A stretch of 64,000 bases of DNA from the NCBI RefSeq assembly GCF_027922325.1, contig NZ_BSFL01000002.1, positions 866,135-930,134 on the forward strand, read 5' to 3'. Position numbers and translations under genes: made by a program. Source of the stretch: Methylopila turkensis (GTDB lineage Bacteria; Pseudomonadota; Alphaproteobacteria; Rhizobiales; Methylopilaceae). Below the pieces are notes generated by a model. It was not told the origin of the DNA. It made no database searches and saw only the letters and a program-made list of their open reading frames with translations. Below, piece by piece: positions 23,529 to 31,358 of this stretch; position 1 is the stretch's first letter; each line of letters begins with the position of its first letter.

Positions 23529-25565
23529 ATGCGCGCATTGGTGTCCGCGAGGACGCATGGATCGAAATGGTCGGGACCCGCCGGCCTGCTTTCGGTCTCG
23601 GCGTTTGGCCTGCTCGCAGGGGGGATCTGGCAGCCGGCGGCGGCGCAGACCGTCGTCGACTCCGCGATCATCGACAACGGCGTGGTGCAGCTGGGCATCA
23701 ACCAGTTCGGCACCCTGATCGCGCCGGCGCCCGCTTCGGTCAACGGCGCCATTGGCATCACCTATCTGCCGTCGGAGGCGGCGGGCGGCCGCGGCGACGC
23801 GCTCGCGCCGGGCTGCGACTGCGAAGGCTGGGGCCTCGCCGACTTCACCAATCCCGCTTCGGGTTTTGGACGGAGCCAGTCGAACGGCAACACGGGAACC
23901 GGAACCGCGACGCTCACGGTGTCCGGAACCGGCACGAACGCGCTCTCCAACGGCAGCAGCGCGGTGTCGACGACCAACATCACCGTCGGCGGCAATCCGT
24001 TCGCCGAGGTGGTCCACGACTTCTCGCCGAGCGTGAGCACGAATCTTTACCGGGTGGACGTGAGCATCACCAACACCGGAACGGCGGCGATCGGCGACCT
24101 GCGCTACCGCCGCGTGATGGACTGGGACGTGCCGCCGACCGAGTTCACCGAATTCGTGACCATCCAGGGCTGGCCCGCCGCCAATCTGGTGAGCTCCACG
24201 GACAACGGCTTCAACGATCCCAATCCGCTCGCGCCGCTGACCAGCATCGCGCCCGGCACGGTCGACCAGAACTTCGAGACCAACGGACCGAACGACCACG
24301 GCGCGGCCTTCGACTTCAGCTTCGCCACGTTGGCCCCCGGCGCCACGCAGGAGTTCGTGATCTATTACGGCGCCGCCGGGAACGTCGTGGAGTCTCTCGA
24401 GGCGTTGGCGGACGTGGGCGCCGAGGTCTATTCGCTCGGCACCGCAAGCGACACCGCGGACTCGAACTCCGTCACCGGCACGCCAAACACCTTCATCTTC
24501 GCCTTCTCGGGCGTCGGCGGCACGCCGGTCGGGCCGATGGCGCCGATCTCGGTCGGCTCTCTCGGCGTGATGCGTCAGGTCGCGGCCCTCGTCACCCGCC
24601 GCCAGATGGAGGCGGTCGGCATGCGCATGGACGGGCTCGTCGGCGGCGGCGACAACCTGCCGTTCCAGATCGGCAAGCTCGCCGAAGGGGACGCCGCAGG
24701 GGCGCAGCAGCTCGGCGGCCTCAAGCTGTTCGCGACCGCGGGCGGCTCGTTCGGCAAGCTGGAGTCCGTGCGGGGCGCGTCGGCTGACTTCTCGATGTCG
24801 CAGATCAGCTTCGGCGCCGACTATACGGTTCTGCCCGACGCGCACTGGGTGAGCGCGCTCAATTTCGGCGTCGCGATCGGCTTCGTCGACGCGGACGCCG
24901 ACGGACCCCGCCGCCTCGACGTCGACCTGAAGTCGACGACCCTCAGCGCCTTCGCCGGCCTGAACTTCCTGTCCGGCGGCTACGCCAATCTCGTCGGCAG
25001 CTACACCTGGACCGACTACACCCTTCGCCGGAGGCTCGGCGACGCCAGGTTCGGCGGCAAGACCGACGGCGACGAGGTCGGCGTGCTGTTCCGCCTCGGC
25101 TACGACTTCCCGGTCAGCATCTCGGACGAGCAGGTATTCTCCGTCGGGCCGTACTTCATCGCGACTTACATCGACGGCGAGATCGACCCGTTCAACGAGC
25201 GCTCGGCCACCTCGCCCGCGACGGCTCTGGAGTACGACCGCCGCAAGTTCGAGTCCGCCACGACGCAGCTCGGCGCGCGCGCGAACCTTTCGGCGAAGAC
25301 CTCCTTCGGCGCCGTCGGCCTGACCGGAAACGTCGGCTGGGAGCACCAGTTCTCGGACGGCGGCCGCCCCGGCGTGGTCGAGACCGCCGGCGGCCTGCCG
25401 ACGCTCGCTCCGTTCAATCTGAAGAGCGAAGATTACGCCCGCGTCGGCGCGCGCGCCTGGACCAGGATCGGCGCCAACCTCGCTCTCGCCGCCGAGTATG
25501 ACGGCGCGATCGGGTCCAATATGGAAGACCATTCGTTCCGCGGCCGCTTCCGCGTCGACTTCTGA
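23529..25565 (+). CDS. autotransporter with a PEP-CTERM-like secreted passenger domain
   Basis: A 678-residue outer-membrane protein. The start ATG 23529 has GGGGGA 4 nt upstream and gives a signal peptide, GLLSVSAFGLLAGGIWQPAA, cleaved near AAAQ. The passenger (about 40-360) has 'VVQLGINQFGTLI', 'GCDCEGWGLADF', 'NLYRVDVSITNTGTAAIGDL' and 'RYRRVMDWDVPPTEFTEF', wording I associate with secreted PEP-CTERM proteins rather than with autotransporters. The last 280 residues are an autotransporter beta-barrel ending in Phe (RFRVDF) with regular amphipathic strands. Function is unknown. A strong hairpin follows. Confidence 0.8.
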   Translation: MRALVSARTHGSKWSGPAGLLSVSAFGLLAGGIWQPAAAQTVVDSAIIDNGVVQLGINQFGTLIAPAPASVNGAIGITYLPSEAAGGRGDALAPGCDCEGWGLADFTNPASGFGRSQSNGNTGTGTATLTVSGTGTNALSNGSSAVSTTNITVGGNPFAEVVHDFSPSVSTNLYRVDVSITNTGTAAIGDLRYRRVMDWDVPPTEFTEFVTIQGWPAANLVSSTDNGFNDPNPLAPLTSIAPGTVDQNFETNGPNDHGAAFDFSFATLAPGATQEFVIYYGAAGNVVESLEALADVGAEVYSLGTASDTADSNSVTGTPNTFIFAFSGVGGTPVGPMAPISVGSLGVMRQVAALVTRRQMEAVGMRMDGLVGGGDNLPFQIGKLAEGDAAGAQQLGGLKLFATAGGSFGKLESVRGASADFSMSQISFGADYTVLPDAHWVSALNFGVAIGFVDADADGPRRLDVDLKSTTLSAFAGLNFLSGGYANLVGSYTWTDYTLRRRLGDARFGGKTDGDEVGVLFRLGYDFPVSISDEQVFSVGPYFIATYIDGEIDPFNERSATSPATALEYDRRKFESATTQLGARANLSAKTSFGAVGLTGNVGWEHQFSDGGRPGVVETAGGLPTLAPFNLKSEDYARVGARAWTRIGANLALAAEYDGAIGSNMEDHSFRGRFRVDF

Positions 25566-25578
25566 CGCCTGACCTCGA

Positions 25579-25607
25579 GGGGGCGGCGCCTGGCGGGCGC
25601 CGCCCCC
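25579..25607. terminator. Terminator between the autotransporter gene and hemH
   Basis: GGGGCGGCGCC (25580-25590) pairs with GGCGCCGCCCC (25596-25606) over 11 bp, extended by one more pair, with a 5-nt loop. It is placed 14 nt after the autotransporter stop and 40 nt from the end of converging hemH, so it may serve both. No long T run follows. Confidence 0.6.
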
Positions 25608-25646
25608 TACCTTTCGCGCAGGCCGCAGGGACCGGCGCCGCCGCCG

Positions 25647-26705
25647 CTAGATCCAGCCCATGAGCTCGCGCCGGACCACGTGCTCGATCACGCGCATGCC
25701 GTCGTCGGTGTCGTTCAGGCAGGGAATGGCCGCGAAGTTCTCGCCGCCGTTGTGGCGGAAGATCTCGGCGTTCTCGCCAGCAATCTCCTCCAGCGTCTCC
25801 AGACAGTCGGCGGAGAAGCCCGGCGTCACCACGGCGAGGCTTTTGACCCCCTGCTTCGCCAGCGCCTCCACCGTCTTGTCGGTGTAGGGCTGCAGCCACT
25901 CTTCCGGACCGAAGCGCGACTGGAAGGTGATGCGGAAGCGCTGCTCGTCGAGTCCCAGCGCCTCGCGCATCAGCCGCGCGGTTTTCTGGCACTGGCAATG
26001 GTAGGGATCGCCCTTGGCGAGGTAGCTCTGCGGCACGCCGTGGAACGAGGCGAGGATGACCTCGGGCTCGAAGCCGAGCGTCGCGATCTCCCGTTTCATC
26101 GACGACGTGACCGCCTCGATGTAGACCGAGTCGTCGGCCCAGGGCGGGGCGACGCGCAGCACCGGCTGCCAGCGCATGGTCTTGAGCGCGTCGAAGGCCT
26201 TGTCGCAGACGGTCGCCGAGGTCGCCGCGGCGTATTGCGGATAGAGCGGCACGAGCAGCAGGCGGTCGCAGCCCTCGTTCTGGAGCGCCTCGATGCGCGA
26301 GGCGATCGACGGGTTGCCGTAGCGCATCGCCCAGTCCACCACGAGTTTCGGCGAGGCGGAGGCGAGGCGCTCGGCGAGCTTCTCGGACTGCGAACGGGTG
26401 ATGGTGCGGAGCGGGCTCTCGTCGCGCTCCTTGTTCCAGATCGAGGCGTAGTCCTTGCCCTTCCGTCCCGGCCGCGTCGTCAGGATGATGCCGTTCAGCA
26501 GCGGCCACCAGATCAGCCGCGGCGTCTCGATCACGCGGCGATCGGACAGGAACTCCTTGAGGTAGCGCCGCATCGACCAGTAGTCGGTGGCGTCGGGCGT
26601 CCCGAGATTGACCAGCAGCACGCCGATACGGCCGACCTTCACCGGCGGATGGTCGGCGGGCAGGCGCACGGCGCGCAGGTCGCCCTGGACGATGGGAGCG
26701 TTCAT
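25647..26705 (-). CDS. hemH: ferrochelatase
   Basis: A 352-residue ferrochelatase, which inserts Fe(II) into protoporphyrin IX in the last step of protohaem synthesis. The family pattern is complete: GVLLVNLGTPDATDYWSMRR, 'WNKERDESPLRTITRSQSEK', 'LLLVPLYPQYAAATSAT', the catalytic His in ILASFHGVPQSY, 'ITFQSRFGPEEWLQPYTD' and 'LAVVTPGFSADCLETLEEI'. ATG 26705 is chosen; an in-frame GTG at 26732 would add a Ser/Arg-rich lead. The gene stands alone. No iron control element is visible before it. Confidence 0.96.
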   Translation of the reverse strand: MNAPIVQGDLRAVRLPADHPPVKVGRIGVLLVNLGTPDATDYWSMRRYLKEFLSDRRVIETPRLIWWPLLNGIILTTRPGRKGKDYASIWNKERDESPLRTITRSQSEKLAERLASASPKLVVDWAMRYGNPSIASRIEALQNEGCDRLLLVPLYPQYAAATSATVCDKAFDALKTMRWQPVLRVAPPWADDSVYIEAVTSSMKREIATLGFEPEVILASFHGVPQSYLAKGDPYHCQCQKTARLMREALGLDEQRFRITFQSRFGPEEWLQPYTDKTVEALAKQGVKSLAVVTPGFSADCLETLEEIAGENAEIFRHNGGENFAAIPCLNDTDDGMRVIEHVVRRELMGWI

Positions 26706-26870
26706 GAGACGATCGGAACTCCTCTGAAACACCGGCGGAACATAGTCGCCCCGCGCGCGAAATACAGCCGTTCCGCAGCCCCTTACGGCCCGCGCCCCGC
26801 GGCGGATCGACCGCCGCCGTGCTCGCCGCGCGCGACGTGTTCGAAGGCCTGCCCTTCGCCGGCTGAAGCC

Positions 26871-27731
26871 TCAGTCGTCGTCGCCGTCCGGAATCTTGAG
26901 CGGATGGCCGCAGGCCTTGCAATGCACCGCGTCCGGTTCGTGCCGGGTCAGCGCGCATTGCGGGCAGGGGTAGGACACCTTGCGCGGCCGGAAGATCGCC
27001 TGCGCCAGCCGCACGAACAGCGAGATGCCGACGATCATGGCGACGACCGAGGTCAGCCGGCCCCATGTTCCGGGGAGGGTGATGTCGCCGAAGCCGGTCG
27101 TGGTCACCGTCGCCACCGTGAAGTAGAGGGCGTCCACGTAGGTGTCGATGCCCTCCGCGCGGCCGACGAAGCCGGTGTAGACGAAGCCCGTGACCACCAG
27201 CAGGAAGGTCGCGAGGTTGATCACCGCGCGGGTGGCGTCCTCCCAATGGGCGAGGCCATGGCGGCGCAGGCCGCGCCACAGCGCCGGGCTGCGCGACAAG
27301 GTCCAGATCCTGAGCGCGCGCAGATAGCCCAGATTGGCGAACCAGGCCGGCGCGAGCAGCGTCACGAAGATGAAGGCGTCGACCCAGACGTCCGGCCTGC
27401 GGACCCAGCGGCGGAAGTCGGCCGCGGCGAGCGCGCGGGCGAGGAGGTCGAGCCCCACCACGATCGCGATGAGGATGTCGAGCCAGAGATAGATCGGCTC
27501 GCCGGTCAGCGCGGGCGTGGCCAGGAAGAAGGCGATGATCGCGAGATCGACGATGAACACAACGCCCTGGAACCGCAGCGCGGCGCGGCTGTCGCCGTGG
27601 TAGAGCGCGTGCAGCGCGCGCCGGAACCGCGCCAGGCGGCCGCGCCCGCCCGGCGGCGGCCCGTCGGGCGAAGCCTCCTCGGGCGCCGGGGGCTGGACAA
27701 GCTGCTGACGTTCCGGGAGAGGCTTCGACAT
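26871..27731 (-). CDS. voltage-gated-type potassium channel with zinc-ribbon tail
   Basis: A 286-residue protein. After a Pro-rich cytoplasmic lead come four S1-S4-like segments (residues about 55-160; RALRIWTLSRSPALWRGLRR resembles a short S4/linker). Next come a pore helix and filter, YFTVATVTTTGFGDITLPGT, and the last helix 'LTSVVAMIVGISLFVRLAQA'. TTTGFGD is a K+-channel-type filter. The C-terminus ends with a four-Cys zinc ribbon (CPQC and CKAC) instead of an RCK/TrkA domain. The gating signal is unknown; metal or redox sensing through the ribbon is possible. Confidence 0.85.
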   Translation of the reverse strand: MSKPLPERQQLVQPPAPEEASPDGPPPGGRGRLARFRRALHALYHGDSRAALRFQGVVFIVDLAIIAFFLATPALTGEPIYLWLDILIAIVVGLDLLARALAAADFRRWVRRPDVWVDAFIFVTLLAPAWFANLGYLRALRIWTLSRSPALWRGLRRHGLAHWEDATRAVINLATFLLVVTGFVYTGFVGRAEGIDTYVDALYFTVATVTTTGFGDITLPGTWGRLTSVVAMIVGISLFVRLAQAIFRPRKVSYPCPQCALTRHEPDAVHCKACGHPLKIPDGDDD

Positions 27732-27772
27732 GCCGCCGAAGATAGCGCGCGCGGCTTGGAAGGCGCGGCGTC

Positions 27773-28117
27773 TCAGCCGTGCAGGGCGAGCGAATCCTTC
27801 GGCGCTTCGGCCCGGTCCTCCATGCCGTAGTCGCGGATCACGGAGGCGACCCTCAGCCGGTAGCCGGCGAACACGTCGCGTCGCCCGGCGGTCTGCGCGG
27901 CGCGATGCTTCGCGACCGCGCGCCAGCGCTGAACCGACTCCTCGTCGCGCCAGATCGACAGCGACAGGAACTTGCCCGGCGTCGTGACGCTGGCGAAGCG
28001 CTCCACGGAGATGAAGCCGTCGATCGCCTCCACCTCCGCCTTCAGCGACATGGCGATGGCGAAATAATCGTCGGCGCGGCCCTCGGCGGGGGTGACCTCG
28101 AAGATGACGGCGATCAT
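27773..28117 (-). CDS. antibiotic biosynthesis monooxygenase (ABM) domain protein
   Basis: A 114-residue ferredoxin-like alpha/beta-barrel protein of the ABM superfamily: MIAVIFEVTPAEGRADDYFA, 'LKAEVEAIDGFISVERFASV' and 'FLSLSIWRDEESVQRWRAVA', then 'HRAAQTAGRRDVFAGYRLRV'. Members are small cofactor-free oxygenases or haem-binding proteins; this one cannot be placed further. It starts 133 bp from a divergent ArsR-type regulator gene, which may control it. Confidence 0.85.
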   Translation of the reverse strand: MIAVIFEVTPAEGRADDYFAIAMSLKAEVEAIDGFISVERFASVTTPGKFLSLSIWRDEESVQRWRAVAKHRAAQTAGRRDVFAGYRLRVASVIRDYGMEDRAEAPKDSLALHG

Positions 28118-28250
28118 GGCGGCTCCGACGAAAGGCGAATGAGTCGCCACCCTGTCGGCCTGCGCGGGGGCATGGCAAGCCGAAACGCTTCGGCGCGCGC
28201 CGAAGCGTCGACGCTCGCGCGCGACGCCGCGCGCCGCTAGCCTTACGCCC

Positions 28251-28970
28251 ATGTCCCAGGACCCTCTCATCGCCGAAGCCGCCGCCCTGATCGGGGATCC
28301 GACGCGCGCGCGCATGCTCGGCGTGCTGATGGACGCCCGCGCCCGCACCGCGAAGGAGCTCGCGAGCCTCGCCGGCGTCTCGCCCGCGACCGCGAGCGGC
28401 CACATCGCCAGGATGACCGCGGCGGGGCTGGTCGCGGTCGCCGCGCAGGGCCGCCACCGCTACGTGCGGCTGGCGGGCCCGGAAGTCGCCGAGCTGATCG
28501 AGCGGCTGATGTCCTTCGCCGGCGCGTCGCGGCCCGCGGTCCGGCCCCGGTCCGCCGCGGACGCCGCCTTCCGCGAGGCGCGGACCTGCTACGACCACCT
28601 CGCCGGCCGCGTCGCGGTCAATCTCGTCGAGGCGCTGGTCGCCCGCGACCTGCTCCGGCGCGGCCATGACGGGTTCGAGCCGACGCTCGCGGGCGAGCGC
28701 TGGTTCCGGGCGCAGGGCGTCGACGTGGGCCGGGCGCGGTGCGCGCACCGCGCCTTCGCGCGCTGCTGCCTCGACTGGAGCGAGCGGCGCGACCATCTCG
28801 CGGGCGCGCTCGGCGCGGCGCTGCTCGACGCGCTGATCGCGCGCGGCCGGCTCGCGCGCCGCAAGGACGACCGGACGTTGACCGTGACGCCGGAGGGCCG
28901 CCGCTTCCTCGCCGAAGAGATCGGGACGGCGCGCCCTGCGGCGGAGGCGCTTGAGGCGGCCGCCTTGTAG
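28251..28970 (+). CDS. ArsR-type winged-helix transcriptional regulator
   Basis: A 239-residue regulator. The N-terminal winged helix (residues about 8-90) contains 'LIGDPTRARMLGVLMDARAR' and 'ELASLAGVSPATASGHIARM', with 'AGLVAVAAQGRHRYVRLAG' as the wing. The C-terminal half has 'ARTCYDHLAGRVAVNLVEAL', found in the longer ArsR proteins of proteobacteria, and two further Cys (RARCAH, ARCCLDW) that could sense metal or redox state. It is divergent from the ABM gene and ends 1 nt before the stop of the converging NicO gene. Confidence 0.88.
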   Translation: MSQDPLIAEAAALIGDPTRARMLGVLMDARARTAKELASLAGVSPATASGHIARMTAAGLVAVAAQGRHRYVRLAGPEVAELIERLMSFAGASRPAVRPRSAADAAFREARTCYDHLAGRVAVNLVEALVARDLLRRGHDGFEPTLAGERWFRAQGVDVGRARCAHRAFARCCLDWSERRDHLAGALGAALLDALIARGRLARRKDDRTLTVTPEGRRFLAEEIGTARPAAEALEAAAL

Positions 28971-28971
28971 C

Positions 28972-29943
28972 TCAGCCGGGCGAGCCGGCCCCGCCCGCGA
29001 GCAGGCCGCCCAGCATCAGCGCGCCGAAGGCGAGGATCACCAGCGCGGCCACCGTCTCGAGCGCTGCGACCACGACGCCGGCGGCTCCCGGCGAGGCCGA
29101 CGCCAGACGCAGCGCCGCCGCCTTGGCGCCGACGGCGAAGGCGGCGATCACGGCGACGGTGAGCGCGGTGCCCGCCGCCATGGCGAAGGTCGCGGCGACG
29201 CCGGCCCAGGCGATGCCCTGAGCCGCCGCGAAGGCCAGCACCACCAGCGCGCCGGTGCAGGGCCGCAGCCCGATGGCGAGCACCGCGGCCCCGGCGCGCC
29301 GCCAGTCCACCCGGCCTTCGACGAGCTGCGGGTCGACGCCGTGGTCGTGGGCGCAGGCCGCGCCGTGAACGTGGGAGGAGCGGCCCTCGAGCGCGCGGGC
29401 GAGCCCCCGCCCCTTGCGCCAGGTCAGCGCCAGACCGAGCGCCAGGATAGCGGCGTAGCTCGCCGCCTCCAGCCACCATGTGGCGGCGCCGATCGCGACG
29501 CTGGTCGCCCCGATCACGGCGGCAAGCAGCCCGACGACAGCGATCGCCGTCACCGCCTGCGCGAGCGCCGCGAGCGTCGAGAGCGCGACGCCGCGGCGCA
29601 GGCCCTCGCCGGTCGCGACCAGATAGGACGAGATCACCGCCTTGCCGTGGCCGGGACCGGCGGCGTGGAACACGCCGTAGGCGAAAGACAGGCCGGCGAG
29701 CGTCGCGAAGGCGGAGGGGTCGGTCTTCGCGGCGCGGATCGCCGCGGACAGCGCGCGGTAGAAGCTCGCCTGCCAGGCCGCGATCCAGGCGAACAGCCCG
29801 CCGGCGCCGGGCGCCCCTCCCGGCCCGTCCGGCCGCCCCACCCCGAACGGTCCCGCGCCCTGCGCAGCCGCCGCGCCGCAGAGGGCGACGACCAGCCCGA
29901 GCGCCAGCAGCACGCGCCCGACGCGCCCGGCCCGGCCGCTCAC
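28972..29943 (-). CDS. nickel/cobalt exporter-like protein (NicO/RcnA family)
   Basis: A 323-residue membrane protein with an N-terminal signal-like helix and six further segments. Family motifs are 'SFAYGVFHAAGPGHGKAVIS' (His and Gly residues conserved in NicO) and 'AVLAIGLRPCTGALVVLAFA', separated by a His-rich loop (HVHGAACAHDHG) that likely binds metal. The GTG start at 29943 lies 4 nt after the DUF1007 stop. The pair NicO plus DUF1007 is a recurrent metal-export (Ni, Co or Zn) unit in alphaproteobacteria. Confidence 0.9.
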   Translation of the reverse strand: MSGRAGRVGRVLLALGLVVALCGAAAAQGAGPFGVGRPDGPGGAPGAGGLFAWIAAWQASFYRALSAAIRAAKTDPSAFATLAGLSFAYGVFHAAGPGHGKAVISSYLVATGEGLRRGVALSTLAALAQAVTAIAVVGLLAAVIGATSVAIGAATWWLEAASYAAILALGLALTWRKGRGLARALEGRSSHVHGAACAHDHGVDPQLVEGRVDWRRAGAAVLAIGLRPCTGALVVLAFAAAQGIAWAGVAATFAMAAGTALTVAVIAAFAVGAKAAALRLASASPGAAGVVVAALETVAALVILAFGALMLGGLLAGGAGSPG

Positions 29944-29947
29944 GCCC

Positions 29948-30595
29948 TCACCGGCAGGAGACGCTGATGGCGTTCGAGAACTGCGCCCCGAAATTGTCGC
30001 CGGGCGAAAGACCCGTGAAGAAGCTTTCGGACAGCTTCTGCGACGCCGCCGCGTCCGGCTCCTTCGGCCGCGCCACGTCGAGCGCGCAGCCGGCCGGCGC
30101 CGAGACCAGCTTCGCCGGGTCGTCCTTCGCGAATTCGAAAGCGACGAAATAGGTCGGATCGTAAACCTCGACCTTCACCGCCGCGCCCTTCGCGGGGGCG
30201 TTGTCCTTCACCGGCAGCGTGAAATGCAGCACGAGGCGCTTGTCGTCGGTCTGCTCCAGCCAGTAGTCGACCGGCTCGTTGAAGCTCACCTTGGACGGCC
30301 CGTTCTTCGAGAAGGTGAAGAAGCCGAACTCCTTCAGCGAGGTGACGTTGGTCTCCGCCAGCGGCGCCAGCTCCTCGCGCGTGAGCTTGCCGTCGCCGTC
30401 GACGTCGAGCCCCTGCGACGCGAAGGAGGAGAACATGTCGTCAAAGGTCCAGGCGTGGCGGATCGCCGACATGCGGCCGTCCGCGCCGTAGACGATCTCG
30501 CTGCGCGCCGTCACCCAGACATGCGGGTGGGCGGAGGCCGGGAGGCTGAGCCAGACGAGCGCGAGGCCCGCAAGGACGATTCGAAAAGCTGTCAT
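29948..30595 (-). CDS. DUF1007 family periplasmic protein
   Basis: A 215-residue exported protein with a signal peptide (FRIVLAGLALVWLSLPASAH) and the DUF1007 start HPHVWV right after cleavage. A perfect EF-hand-like loop, DVDGDGKLTREE, sits in the middle, followed by 'LKEFGFFTFSKNG' and 'RLVLHFTLPVKDNA'. The N-terminal HPH and acidic loop suggest metal binding in the periplasm. It is the first gene of the unit with the NicO exporter, presumably delivering or sensing its metal. Confidence 0.9.
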   Translation of the reverse strand: MTAFRIVLAGLALVWLSLPASAHPHVWVTARSEIVYGADGRMSAIRHAWTFDDMFSSFASQGLDVDGDGKLTREELAPLAETNVTSLKEFGFFTFSKNGPSKVSFNEPVDYWLEQTDDKRLVLHFTLPVKDNAPAKGAAVKVEVYDPTYFVAFEFAKDDPAKLVSAPAGCALDVARPKEPDAAASQKLSESFFTGLSPGDNFGAQFSNAISVSCR

Positions 30596-30659
30596 CGGCC
30601 CGCATGGTGGTCGAAACGGCCAGCTTTGTCGTCCCCGACTGCGGCCGAAACGCGGCGCG

Positions 30660-31358
30660 TCAGCCGGCGAAGACGAAGCGGTCGACGATACGGAAACCGT
30701 CTTCGGGCCGGTCCTGCACAAACAGCGCGACGGCGTCGACCTGCGTCGACGCGAAGGCGACGTGGTCTTCGTGGAGCCGCGACAGCCCGGCGCGGACGCG
30801 GAGGATCATCTCCGGCTGCAGCGGTCCGGTCAGCGTCATGTGGAAGTGGAAGTCGTCGAACACGTAAGGATAGCCCCAGAGGTCGAGCGCCGCCTTCTGG
30901 CGTTCGCTCAGCGGCGACTCCAGCCGCCGGGCGAGCTCCGCTTCGCCCGTCGGCGCGCGGAACGGCTCGAACGCCTCGACGCAGCCGTTCGCGAGATCGT
31001 CGAGCTCCGCCGAGCGCTCTTTCGGCTGCAGTCCCACGAAGGGCCCGAGCGCGACGACCTCGAGCTCCGGCAGCAGGAACGGCTTTCGCGTTCGCGCGAA
31101 GTCGCGGCCCGCGGCCACGAGGTCGTCCTCGGTCCGGCCTTCGGCCAGCTGGAACGGCGCCTTCAAAGTCGCGTGAAAGCCATAGCGCCGCGGCGTCTCG
31201 GTCAGGATCCGCCACGCGTCTCTTGATATCCCCTGCGGCGCGAGCGCGGGGATGTCGGCGCCGGTCGCGGCGTCGTAGCCGAGCACCGACGAGCCGAACG
31301 ACCACAGCGGGCTTCCGGGCGCAGGCGCGTAATAGATGGCGTAGCGCGGCGCGGTCAC
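30660..31358 (-). CDS. DUF1045 family protein (phosphonate-linked 2H phosphoesterase-like)
   Basis: A 232-residue protein of the DUF1045 family, typified by MTAPRYAIYYAPAPGSPLW. Two 2H-type motifs, YGFHATLKAPF (about residue 60) and FHFHMTLTGPL (about 170), suggest a cyclic phosphodiesterase-like fold. Homologues lie in C-P lyase (phn) clusters, where some are thought to process the ribose phosphate product. The GTG start overlaps the phnM stop by 4 nt, so coupling with PhnM is direct. Confidence 0.88.
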   Translation of the reverse strand: MTAPRYAIYYAPAPGSPLWSFGSSVLGYDAATGADIPALAPQGISRDAWRILTETPRRYGFHATLKAPFQLAEGRTEDDLVAAGRDFARTRKPFLLPELEVVALGPFVGLQPKERSAELDDLANGCVEAFEPFRAPTGEAELARRLESPLSERQKAALDLWGYPYVFDDFHFHMTLTGPLQPEMILRVRAGLSRLHEDHVAFASTQVDAVALFVQDRPEDGFRIVDRFVFAG

